A DNA stretch of 64,000 bases from EW11 sp035765635. Its GTDB lineage: Bacteria; Verrucomicrobiota; Verrucomicrobiia; Opitutales; Opitutaceae. The DNA is taken from positions 115,232 to 179,231 of the forward strand of contig DASTWZ010000050.1 of assembly GCA_035765635.1 (NCBI GenBank), written 5' to 3'. The first letter of the stretch is position 1. The number at the start of each line of letters is the position of its first letter. The notes beneath the pieces were generated by a model, which saw only the letters and a program-made list of their open reading frames with translations, did not search any database and was not told the DNA's origin. Shown here one piece after another: positions 54,564 through 61,995 of the stretch. Made by a program: the position numbers and the translations under genes.

Positions 54564-55661
54564 TTGGGCGTGGACTTGCCCCCGCAGAAACCGATCCGTC
54601 CGACGCAGCAGAAGAAGCGCAGCATACCGGTCAGCCCGGCTTTGCTGAGCTACCTGCGGCGTTTCCGGCGCGAGAAGACGTTTCCCGTCACGTATGAACG
54701 GCTGCGGCGCTTCACCGAATCGGCTCCGCTGCACGACGCGCAGGGCAAGCCGACGCTCTGGGAGACGGTGCTCTACGAGCGGCTCGAACTCGACGCGCTG
54801 CACGAGGAGTTGAAACGCATTTACGCGCTGCTCCGCGTCGACGGCGACCTGTCGGTCATGCAGCACCTTTACGTCGATCGGATCGACTTCTGCGCCTTCG
54901 GCAATTCAGCGCCTTTCCGCATCCGGATTGTGAATGCGTACAACGACAATCCGGACCATTTTTACATCAAACGGGGCGACGCTTCGCGCATCTACGGCCT
55001 GGAACTCGAGCACCTGCTCTCGCCGAATCGACTGCATTACATCACGTGTGGCGACACGCTGATCGAGGAGCATATCGCGGGAATTCCCGGAGATATTTTT
55101 ATCAAGCGCTGGCTGACGAGCGAGGAGTTGAAGCCGATTCGCGTCGCGAAGGAACTCGTGAAATTCAACGAGCGCTGCTTCGTCCGTCTTCTCGGCGACA
55201 TGCGCAGCTACAATTTCGTCGTGGTGATCACGCCTGATTTCGAAGGGGCGCAGATTCGCATTCGCGCGATGGATTTCGATCAACAGTCGTACGAGGGGCG
55301 GATGAATTTATACCGCCCGCAGTTCTTCAAAGAGAATCAGCCGCTGGCCCTTTTTTGCGTGAAACATCTGCGCGTGGAAACGGCACGTCAGTATCAACGC
55401 GAGGAGCAAGTGCTGATCCTGCAGCGCAAGGCGATCATCGAGGAGCGTCTCGACATGCTGCTCCAATCGATGTCGAGCGACGCGCTCGCCCCGCGCGAAC
55501 ATGTGGTGCAACTCCGCGAGGGCTTGGCCGAGCACTACGGACGCAGCGAGTACCTTCGCTGTGAAACAATGGGCGAACTGATCCGCGAAAATCTGGAGTC
55601 GATCCGCCTGAATATCGACTCGCCGATCAAGACGCCGATCCTGCCCGACGAAGTGGAGTAG
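54564..55661 (+). CDS. Conserved hypothetical protein, possible kinase-like fold
   Basis: A 365-residue soluble protein. Near the N-terminus it is basic and proline-containing. The central region has FRIRIVNAYNDNPDHFYIKR, then DTLIEEHIAGIPGDIFIKRW, KFNERCFVRLLGDMRSYNFV and IRIRAMDFDQQSYEGRMNLY. A lysine after a beta-rich segment, followed by an HxxGDxR-like LLGDMRSYN and an MDFD motif, is reminiscent of protein-kinase-like or aminoglycoside phosphotransferase folds, but the motifs are degenerate and I do not assert activity. The start is uncertain: TTG at 54564 or GTG at 54570. It is divergent from the small membrane protein and ends before a type I repeat. Confidence 0.7.
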   Translation: MGVDLPPQKPIRPTQQKKRSIPVSPALLSYLRRFRREKTFPVTYERLRRFTESAPLHDAQGKPTLWETVLYERLELDALHEELKRIYALLRVDGDLSVMQHLYVDRIDFCAFGNSAPFRIRIVNAYNDNPDHFYIKRGDASRIYGLELEHLLSPNRLHYITCGDTLIEEHIAGIPGDIFIKRWLTSEELKPIRVAKELVKFNERCFVRLLGDMRSYNFVVVITPDFEGAQIRIRAMDFDQQSYEGRMNLYRPQFFKENQPLALFCVKHLRVETARQYQREEQVLILQRKAIIEERLDMLLQSMSSDALAPREHVVQLREGLAEHYGRSEYLRCETMGELIRENLESIRLNIDSPIKTPILPDEVE

Positions 55662-55681
55662 GGCCGCGGATCTTTTTTTTG

Positions 55682-55829
55682 CCCACGAATCACACGAATC
55701 ACACAAACTGATCGAACCCTTTTCCCACGGAATACACGGAGGGCACGGAAACAAAAATTACCTTCCGTGCCCTCCGCGTGTTCCGTGGAAATTGTTTTCT
55801 GAATTCGTGTTGTTCGTGTGATTCGTGGG
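55682..55829. repeat. Type I nested palindromic repeat, copy 7
   Basis: The outer arms are CCCACGAATCACACGAATCA and GTTCGTGTGATTCGTGGG. The inner arms are TTCCCACGGAATACACGGAG and CTCCGCGTGTTCCGTGG with an 11-base core. It lies tail to tail between the 365-residue gene and moaE. Confidence 0.92.
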
Positions 55830-55849
55830 CAAAAAGATCGTGGCTTGTC

Positions 55850-55895
55850 TTTGGTTGAGGCTTTGCCGCGCCGCGCTTCTTTGCGGCTAAAAAAA
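55850..55895. repeat. Half copy of type II repeat (right end only)
   Basis: GCCGCGCTTCTTTGCGGC followed by TAAAAAAAT matches the right end of the type II repeats at 12589, 17089 and 44208. No left end is present. It abuts type I copy 7 and the end of moaE. Confidence 0.6.
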
Positions 55896-55905
55896 TATGC
55901 CGTCG

Positions 55906-56325
55906 CTACGGCTTGGCGCAGTTTATCCACTCGGTGGAACCGCTTTCGTAGTGCTCCTTTTTCCAGATGGGGACGCGGGCTTTGATCTCGTCGATCACGT
56001 AGCGGCAACCGGCAAAGGCGGCGTCGCGATGCGCGGCGGTCACGCTGACCCACACGGCTGTTTCGCCGAGGCGGAGCAAGCCCACGCGATGCACGGCGAT
56101 GACGTTGAGGATGCCGAATTTTTCGCACGCTTCCTCGAGAATTTTCAGGCCCTCCTTGTTCGCGAGTTCCTCGTAAGCCTCGTACTCGAGCGCTTGAACG
56201 GCGTGGCCGTCGTTGTGCCGGCGCACCCAGCCCTCGAAGGTCACGCAGGCGCCGGCTTCCTCGTTCGCGAGTTGGCGCTGCAGCAAGCTTGGGTCGATCG
56301 GCACGTGGACGATTTGAAAAAGCAT
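55906..56325 (-). CDS. moaE: Molybdopterin synthase catalytic subunit MoaE
   Basis: The large subunit of molybdopterin synthase, which adds two sulfurs from MoaD thiocarboxylate to precursor Z. The 139-residue protein has VTFEGWVRRHNDGHAVQALE, the VIAVHRVGLLRLGETAVWVS block and KARVPIWKKEHYESGSTEW with the active-site lysines. It lies 79 bases after moaD on the same strand, in the order moeA-moaC-moaD-moaE. No moaA, moaB or mobA is in the window. Confidence 0.95.
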   Translation of the reverse strand: MLFQIVHVPIDPSLLQRQLANEEAGACVTFEGWVRRHNDGHAVQALEYEAYEELANKEGLKILEEACEKFGILNVIAVHRVGLLRLGETAVWVSVTAAHRDAAFAGCRYVIDEIKARVPIWKKEHYESGSTEWINCAKP

Positions 56326-56404
56326 ATTTCGGAAAAGGAATTCCTCTGGGCTCAGCTCGGCAGCAGTATCTCTAACGCGCGGAATGAGTCACGAAGCAGT
56401 GTAT

Positions 56405-56644
56405 TCAACCACCGGCTACAGGCGGGATGAAACTCACGCGCTGGCCATCCTCGAGTTCGGTGGACCAATCAGAGAAGTCGCCGTTGATCGCGACGCGCAC
56501 GCGCTCCGCCGGCAGGCTGAAACGGTGGCGCAGTTTCAATTCGTCATAGAGGTCGCGCGCCGTCGGAGCGTCGGTCTCGACCGTCTCTTCGGTGGCGCCG
56601 CGCTGTTCGCGCAGAATGGCGAAATAGGTCAGATGTAGTTTCAT
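56405..56644 (-). CDS. moaD: Molybdopterin synthase sulfur carrier subunit MoaD
   Basis: A 79-residue ubiquitin-like protein, MKLHLTYFAILREQRGATEE to VSFIPPVAGG. The C-terminal Gly-Gly is the site of adenylation and thiocarboxylation. The ATG at 56644 lies five bases after the moaC stop; an in-frame GTG at 56650 would overlap that stop. The moaC stop, TAG, is embedded in a TGTAGTGC motif just before this start. Confidence 0.92.
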   Translation of the reverse strand: MKLHLTYFAILREQRGATEETVETDAPTARDLYDELKLRHRFSLPAERVRVAINGDFSDWSTELEDGQRVSFIPPVAGG

Positions 56645-56649
56645 GGGCA

Positions 56650-57141
56650 CTACAACGAGGGTTGTCTGAAATCGCTCTTTCCGCCGGTTTTTTCCAGCAG
56701 GCGGATTTCGCGGATTACGATGTCGTGCGAGACGGCTTTGCCCATGTCGTAAAGCGTGAGCGCGGCGACGCTGGCGCCCGTGAGCGCCTCCATCTCCACG
56801 CCGGTTTTACCGTGCAACGAGACGCGGCAATGGATTACGACCTCGACGCTGCCGCCTGCCGCGGGTGGCTGGGTTTCGATCTCGATCCGGCAATTTTCGA
56901 TGGCGAGCGGATGGCAGAGCGGAATGAGATCGGAGGTTTTCTTGGCGCCCATCACGCCCGCGAGAATGGCGGTTTGGAAAACCGGGCCCTTCTTCGTGGC
57001 GATCTCGCTGCTTTCCAGGAGCGCGGCCAGAGCGGCCGGAAGCACGACATGCGCGACGGCATGGGCCGAGCGCGCGGTGACCTGTTTCTCGCCGACATTC
57101 ACCATCGCCGGCTGATTTTTCGCATCCAGATGCGTGAGCAT
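56650..57141 (-). CDS. moaC: Cyclic pyranopterin monophosphate synthase MoaC
   Basis: Acts after MoaA to form cyclic pyranopterin monophosphate. The 163-residue protein from the ATG at 57141 begins MLTHLDAKNQPAMVNVGEKQ and includes AILAGVMGAKKTSDLIPLCHPL and HCRVSLHGKTGVEMEALTG, the family's active-site and dimer-interface blocks. The frame continues upstream to 57453 through repeat-rich DNA, so the shorter start is chosen. moeA is separated by a 366-base gap carrying types V and VII repeats. Confidence 0.95.
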   Translation of the reverse strand: MLTHLDAKNQPAMVNVGEKQVTARSAHAVAHVVLPAALAALLESSEIATKKGPVFQTAILAGVMGAKKTSDLIPLCHPLAIENCRIEIETQPPAAGGSVEVVIHCRVSLHGKTGVEMEALTGASVAALTLYDMGKAVSHDIVIREIRLLEKTGGKSDFRQPSL

Positions 57142-57190
57142 GCCGCGAACGTTGCCCGGCTTTTCGCCAAGCACAATAGGAAGACAAAGG

Positions 57191-57510
57191 ATGAATGAAG
57201 ACGAAGGCTGAAGGAGGAAGGCTGAAGGCTGAGTGACCGGATGCTGTTTTCCGGGGGCAGGGCGAGACCTCAGCGCGAGCCGCAACCTCGGGTCTGCATC
57301 TGGCTCCAACCATGAACGAACGCCCTCTGAGGTAGGGCGAGGCGTCCCGGCCGAGCCGCGTTTGGCGTGGCTCAACCTGAAGGTTAGGCCCTGCGTTTGC
57401 GGCTCGCCTGGAGGCTTCGCCCTACCCCCTGAGGCCCGTCCCGCAATGAACATTTCATTCGTTCAACGTCACGCCTTTGTTCCTTCAGCCTTCGTCTTCC
57501 TTCGCCTTCA
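57191..57510. repeat. Type V arms enclosing a type VII inverted repeat
   Basis: GAAGGCTGAAGGAGGAAGGC (57203 onward) and the reverse-sense CCTTCAGCCTTCGTCTTCC (57481 onward) form type V arms. Inside, TGAGGTAGGGCGAGGCGTCC and GGCTTCGCCCTACCCCCTGA (57328-57434) pair, together with GGCCGAGCCGC and GCGGCTCGCC. This fills the 57142-57507 gap between moeA and moaC, and I see no gene there. Confidence 0.75.
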
Positions 57511-58713
57511 ACTCCACGGGAAAAATCGCACCACGGTTCCGGCGGCGAGGTCGATCGGGCCGGCGGGCAATTCGACGAAACCGTCGGTGCCGACGAGGCC
57601 GGCGAAATCGCCTGAGGTGTTTGTCACGGCGGGGGTGGCCTGCAATTGGCCGGCGGGGGTCGTTTCCAATTTCACCGGGACGAAATGGACGAGCGGGGCT
57701 TTGAACGATAGCGCGGATTTGAGCACGGCGTACATCACTGCCGGCGGAGCTTCTCCGCTCATCTTCTTCAACGCCGGGAGCACGTACCGGCTGAAACAGG
57801 TGTAGGTCGAAACAGGATTTCCCGGCAGTGCGAACACCGGTGTATTGCGATTGCTGATACCGAACCAGAGAGGCTTGCCGGGGCGTTGGGCGACGCCTTG
57901 AAATTTTTTTCGGACGTTCAACTCCTCCAGAGCGCCGGGCAAATAATCCAGTTTCCCCTTCGAAACTCCGCCCGTGAGGATGATGACATCGAACTCGAGC
58001 AGGAGCCGGCGCAGTCCCTGAACGATCTCGTCGCGAACGTCATGAAAATGAAAGCGCTCGACGCGTTGGTAGCCGGCGTTGATCAGGCCCGCGCGGAGGG
58101 CGTGATCGTTCGACCGACGAATTTGGTGCGGCGCGATCGACTGCGCTTCAATTTCGGCCAGCTCGTCTCCCGTCGCCACCACGGCAATCCGAGGCTGAAC
58201 ACTCACGCGCACGGTCGTCGTCCCGCACGCCGCGGCCACGGCGATTTCGCGCCCGGTGAGCTTCGTGCCGGGATTGAGCAAAGTTTCTCCGGCGCGGTGA
58301 TCCGAGGCCCGGCGATGAATATTCTGGCCCACGGAAATCGGGGCGTTTGTCGCCAGGCTCATCTTCGTCTCAGTGCGCGTGACGTCCTCATACGGCACCA
58401 CCGTGTCGGCGCCGTTGGGCAGGACGGCGCCCGTCGCGATCTCGATCGTGTCGGTGTCGAGTTTGATCGTTTGCGCGATCATTCCGGCGGCCTGGAAGCC
58501 GACGATGTTGAACTCGTGCGAGACGAAGGCGGGTTTTGCACCGAGCCGGAAGGCGAAGCCGTCCATCGTGACGCGGTCAAAGGGAGGAAGATCACGATCG
58601 GCGCGGACCGGCGAGCGCAGGATGCGTCCCGCGGCAGAGAGGAGCAGGCAATCTTCAGCCGGCAGCGCCGGCACGCTGGCTAGGATGGTAGCTTCAGCTT
58701 CAGCAGGAAACAT
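57508..58713 (-). CDS. moeA: Molybdopterin molybdenumtransferase MoeA
   Basis: Inserts molybdate into adenylated molybdopterin. The 401-residue protein has domain III GRILRSPVRADRDLPPFDRV, with TMDGFAF, then DTVVPYEDV. The MoCF domain contains ATGDELAEI, ILTGGVSKGKLDYLPGAL and FALPGNPVSTYTCF. The ATG at 58713 is the natural start; the upstream extension to 58872 is translated type V repeat. It heads the moeA-moaC-moaD-moaE run but is separated from moaC by a repeat-filled gap. Confidence 0.95.
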   Translation of the reverse strand: MFPAEAEATILASVPALPAEDCLLLSAAGRILRSPVRADRDLPPFDRVTMDGFAFRLGAKPAFVSHEFNIVGFQAAGMIAQTIKLDTDTIEIATGAVLPNGADTVVPYEDVTRTETKMSLATNAPISVGQNIHRRASDHRAGETLLNPGTKLTGREIAVAAACGTTTVRVSVQPRIAVVATGDELAEIEAQSIAPHQIRRSNDHALRAGLINAGYQRVERFHFHDVRDEIVQGLRRLLLEFDVIILTGGVSKGKLDYLPGALEELNVRKKFQGVAQRPGKPLWFGISNRNTPVFALPGNPVSTYTCFSRYVLPALKKMSGEAPPAVMYAVLKSALSFKAPLVHFVPVKLETTPAGQLQATPAVTNTSGDFAGLVGTDGFVELPAGPIDLAAGTVVRFFPWS

Positions 58714-58935
58714 GAAGGCCAAGGCTGAAGGATGAAGGCTGAAGGCGGAAGGCTGAAGAAGGCTAAAGGTGGAAGGCTGACGGCTGAAGGAGAAGGCTCG
58801 GGAAGTACTAACACTGAGGGGAGGAAGGAGGCTGGAAGCGGATCGGCTGAAATCGGGGCGCGCGGCAAACAAGGTTTTCGGCTTTCCTCTTTCAGCTTTC
58901 AGCCTTCAGCCTTCAGTATTCTACATTCTTCATTC
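58714..58935. repeat. Type V inverted repeat between moeA and the TonB-C gene
   Basis: The left part is a run of AAGGCTGAAGGATGAAGGC units (58719-58797) and the right part (58880-58935) is TTCAGCTTTCAGCCTTCAGC and related units. They pair as long arms across about 80 bases. It occupies the whole divergent gap between two genes, directly upstream of both starts. Confidence 0.85.
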
Positions 58936-58944
58936 CTCTTCCCC

Positions 58945-60348
58945 ATGTTTTCTTACCTCGGAGCTGCGTCGCGTATTGGGATTCTCACTACAACTTTGCT
59001 CTTGCCGGTCGGCATGGCCGTTGCGGCCGATGCTCCGGCTGAGGCGAAAGCGGAAACCCTGGTCGAGGGTGATGCGCTGGCGAAAAACTGGAATCCGCCG
59101 GCTTATCCCGCGGATTTGAAAAATCAAAATGTCACCGGCAGTGCCACGGCCGAGTTCATCGTCGATGAAAAAGGCGCCATCACTCAGGTGAAAGTGGTCG
59201 ACGCGACCGACCCGCGCTTCGGCGAGGCGCTCGTCGCCGCGATCAAGGCGTCCACGTTCCAGCCAGCGATCGACGGCGGCAAGGCCGTGGCGTCCGGCAA
59301 CTCGATCAAATGGAATTTCGAGCTGCCTTATAAGCCCGGCACGTTCGTACAGATCGCCAAGCTCCAGAAGAAACCTGCGGTCGCGGATGTGCTGCCCGAT
59401 CCTGAGTACCCAGCGAGCATGATGCCGCTGCAGCGCAACGGTCAGGTGGTCTGCGAAATCGACGTCGGCGCCGACGGGAGCGTCACGAATTACAAAGTGG
59501 TTTCGGCGACGGATGCAGACTTCGTCGTGGCCGGTGTGCCGATTTTCAAACAGTGGAAATTCAAACCGGCGAAACAGGGCGACCTCGTTGTGATGGATAA
59601 GAAAATTGCGCCGCTGACGTTCGAATACGATCGCACGGGCGCAAACGATCCGCGCACCGAGCTCGAGGCCAACGGCATCACCCTGGTCGGCACCAATGGT
59701 GAAAAGGTTCAGCCGGCCTGCGACATCGAGCCCGTTGTCATTGTCCTACCGCAGCCGGTGTATCCGCGCGAACTGCTCAAGTCCGGCCAGGGCGGCGAAG
59801 CCGTCGTGAATTTCACGATCGATGCCAACGGGCGTACGTCCGCGGTGCACGTTGACAGCGCGACGACGCCGGCCTGCGGCGCTTCGCTGGTGGCTTCGAT
59901 CGAAACGGCGGTTTTCAAACATGCGTTTACTTCCGGCAAACCGGTGCCGGTCGACGCGCAGATCAAATACGTGTATCCAGAAATCAAGGACACGGCGGAG
60001 GACGGTGAATCCGATGAGACGCGTCTGCTGCGCGAGGTGAAGAGCGGCCACGCGATCGCGTCGGCCAAGGGGCTCGACGGAACACTTCATCCTATCTGGC
60101 GTGCGCCCGCCACCTATCCCGCGGCGCTGTTAACGAAGCGTCCGAAGGGCGATGCGGAGATTGAATTCGTGATCGATCGCCATGGCCGGGCGCGCATTCC
60201 CCAAGTGATGTCCGCGACCAGTGACGAGTTTGGCTGGGCCGCAGCGGTGGCGGTTTCCCAATGGGTTTTCGATCCCCCGACGCGTAGCGGAAAACCCAGC
60301 GATGTGCGCGTGCGCATCCCGGTGCACTTCGATCCGCCCGCGCAGTGA
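58945..60348 (+). CDS. Secreted protein with four TonB C-terminal domains
   Basis: A 467-residue paralogue of the left-edge gene. A signal peptide (RIGILTTTLLLPVGMAVAAD) is followed by four TonB-C-like modules. Representative pieces are AYPADLKNQNVTGSATAEFI; EYPASMMPLQRNGQVVCEID; VYPRELLKSGQGGEAVVNFT; and TYPAALLTKRPKGDAEIEFV, each ending in a W/F-x-F-x-P strand such as WVFDPP. There is no retained membrane anchor or proline spacer, so a soluble periplasmic protein is inferred, not a canonical TonB. The ATG at 58945 is selected; the upstream extension is type V repeat. A type I repeat follows. Confidence 0.88.
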   Translation: MFSYLGAASRIGILTTTLLLPVGMAVAADAPAEAKAETLVEGDALAKNWNPPAYPADLKNQNVTGSATAEFIVDEKGAITQVKVVDATDPRFGEALVAAIKASTFQPAIDGGKAVASGNSIKWNFELPYKPGTFVQIAKLQKKPAVADVLPDPEYPASMMPLQRNGQVVCEIDVGADGSVTNYKVVSATDADFVVAGVPIFKQWKFKPAKQGDLVVMDKKIAPLTFEYDRTGANDPRTELEANGITLVGTNGEKVQPACDIEPVVIVLPQPVYPRELLKSGQGGEAVVNFTIDANGRTSAVHVDSATTPACGASLVASIETAVFKHAFTSGKPVPVDAQIKYVYPEIKDTAEDGESDETRLLREVKSGHAIASAKGLDGTLHPIWRAPATYPAALLTKRPKGDAEIEFVIDRHGRARIPQVMSATSDEFGWAAAVAVSQWVFDPPTRSGKPSDVRVRIPVHFDPPAQ

Positions 60349-60358
60349 TTTGGTCTGG

Positions 60359-60551
60359 CCCACGAATCACACGAAGGGTACGAAAATTTCATACCGTCTT
60401 CCCACGGAACGCACGGAAATCACGGAAAGAATAACTGCGGAAATCAGGACCAAGTTTCAGAGTTAAAAAGCAATTTTCCTTCTGTTGCCTTCCGTGCCTT
60501 CCCGTGGGAAAAAAGGTATTCTGATTTTGTGTGCTTCGCGCGATTCGTGGG
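60359..60551. repeat. Type I nested palindromic repeat, copy 8
   Basis: The outer arms are CCCACGAATCACACGAAG and CTTCGCGCGATTCGTGGG. The inner arms are TTCCCACGGAACGCACGG and CCGTGCCTTCCCGTGGGAA. It starts 11 bases after the TonB-C gene stop and ends 14 bases before the Dus start. Confidence 0.92.
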
Positions 60552-60564
60552 CTAAATTGCCTGG

Positions 60565-61677
60565 ATGCGCATTGGTCCGATCGAACTTTCTTCGCCGCTC
60601 TTCCTGTCTCCACTCGCTGGATACACGAATTTGCCGATGCGGTTGACCGTGCGTGAACTCGGCGGGCTCGGTTGGGCGACGACGGATCTGGTCAACGCGC
60701 GCTCGCTGATCGAGCGCAACGCGAAGGCCCTGCAGCTCACGCAGAGTTGCCCGGCCGATCGTCCGCTCGCGGTTCAGCTCTTCGGTTCGGTGCCGGAAGA
60801 AATGCGCGATGCTGCCGTGATCTGCGAGGAAATGGGCGCGCAGTCGGTCGATATCAACATGGGTTGTCCGGTGAAGAAGGTCGTCAAGATCGGCGGCGGC
60901 TCGGCGATGATGACCGAGTTGGACAAGACCGCTCAACTCGTTCGCGGGATGATTGATGCCGTGAAGATTCCGGTGACGGCGAAAATGCGACTTGGCTGGG
61001 ACGATCAGAATCTGACCGCGCCCGATCTCGCTCGCGTGCTCGAGGACGTCGGTACTGCGGCAATTTTCGTGCATGGGCGCACGCGCGAGCAGGGATTTTC
61101 CGGCACGGTAAACCTTTCCGGGATTCGCGCCGTGGTTGAAGCGGTGCGCACGATTCCGGTGATTGGGAATGGCGACGTGACCACGCCGCAGGCGGCGAAG
61201 CACATGATGGAGCAGACCGGTTGTGCCGGCGTGAGCATCGGTCGCGGCGCATTTTACGAGCCGTGGATTTTCCGGCGCACGGAGCATTTGCTGCGCACGG
61301 GCGAGTTGTTGCCCGAGGCGAACTTCGAGGAGCGCGTGCGCGTGATGTGCCGGCATCTCGAGTTGATGGTCGAGGTTTTTGGCGAGGACCTTGGCTCGCG
61401 TTTGTATCGGAAAGTGGCGCCGTGGTACGCGAGGCGGCTCGGGCCGGCCAGCGAGTTCAAGAAACGTATTGTCGCGATCACTACACGCGCGGATTTCTAC
61501 GAAGCCCTCGCGGCATTTCGGGCATGGCGCGCGCAATTTTGCGACGAGAACGGCGAGCTGCTGCCGAGATTTCAACCCTCGCCAATGGTGGCCTCGTTCA
61601 TGCGCGACCCGAACGATCCCGCCGTCCTGAGCCGCCAGGCCATCCCCGTGCCGAAGGGCCCGGTGGACGTCTGGTGA
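60565..61677 (+). CDS. tRNA-dihydrouridine synthase (DusB-like)
   Basis: An FMN enzyme reducing uridine to dihydrouridine in tRNA with NADPH. The 370-residue protein has the N-terminal LFLSPLAGYTNLPMRLTV, QLFGSVPEEMRDA, and the catalytic-cysteine block VDINMGCPVKKVVKIGGGSA (Cys101). VTAKMRLGWDDQN and FVHGRTREQGFSG, then VIGNGDVTTPQ, complete the FMN/phosphate sites. Length and the C-terminal helical domain fit DusB; specific positions modified cannot be told. The start is 14 bases after type I copy 8. Confidence 0.93.
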   Translation: MRIGPIELSSPLFLSPLAGYTNLPMRLTVRELGGLGWATTDLVNARSLIERNAKALQLTQSCPADRPLAVQLFGSVPEEMRDAAVICEEMGAQSVDINMGCPVKKVVKIGGGSAMMTELDKTAQLVRGMIDAVKIPVTAKMRLGWDDQNLTAPDLARVLEDVGTAAIFVHGRTREQGFSGTVNLSGIRAVVEAVRTIPVIGNGDVTTPQAAKHMMEQTGCAGVSIGRGAFYEPWIFRRTEHLLRTGELLPEANFEERVRVMCRHLELMVEVFGEDLGSRLYRKVAPWYARRLGPASEFKKRIVAITTRADFYEALAAFRAWRAQFCDENGELLPRFQPSPMVASFMRDPNDPAVLSRQAIPVPKGPVDVW

Positions 61678-61701
61678 CGTGACTCATTCCGGGCGTTAGG
61701 G

Positions 61702-61772
61702 GCGGCTACGCGAAGTATAGCACGGCGGCTATCCGAAGTAACAGCACGGCGGCTATGCGAAGTAGCAGCACG
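61702..61772. repeat. Tandem repeat, three units of about 24 bases
   Basis: Three consecutive variants of GGCGGCTAYNCGAAGTANYAGCAC follow the Dus stop. They lead directly into the type VI inverted repeat. Unit-to-unit differences are a few bases. Confidence 0.8.
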
Positions 61773-61881
61773 GCTCGCAACGGAGCGCCGGCCTCCGGCC
61801 GGCTTTTCGAATAAATCTGTCCCGCTTCGCGGGACGCTGGATAGGTCAGCCAGCCGGAGGCTGGCGCTCCGTTGCGAGCCG
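61773..61881. repeat. Type VI inverted repeat
   Basis: GCTCGCAACGGAGCGCCGGC (61773 onward) and GGCTGGCGCTCCGTTGCGAG (61860-61879) form the arms. Inside is a smaller hairpin GTCCCGCTTCGCGGGAC. After it, GCCGCTCCGTTGC recurs in two further short units to about 61905. With the tandem repeat and the type II half copy it fills the 61678-61995 gap, which holds no gene. Confidence 0.8.
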
Positions 61882-61950
61882 CTCCGTTGCAAGCCGCTCC
61901 GTTGGCCGATTTTCCCGTTGGCGTGCTTCCTGTTGATCGATCTCCCGACC

Positions 61951-61992
61951 GATCCTTCTTTGCGTTGGCGTGAGCCTTTTTGTGGCTAACAA
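61951..61992. repeat. Half copy of type II repeat
   Basis: GATCCTTCTTTGCGTTGG, then CTTTTTGTGGCTAACAAAA, resembles the right end of type II repeats but is more diverged. No left partner is seen. It abuts the end of the following minus-strand gene. Confidence 0.45.
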
Positions 61993-61995
61993 AAT

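Noticed and set aside
8228..60551. Type I repeats as a CRISPR array
   Set aside because: Copies are kilobases apart, palindromic and unevenly spaced; no cas genes are present.
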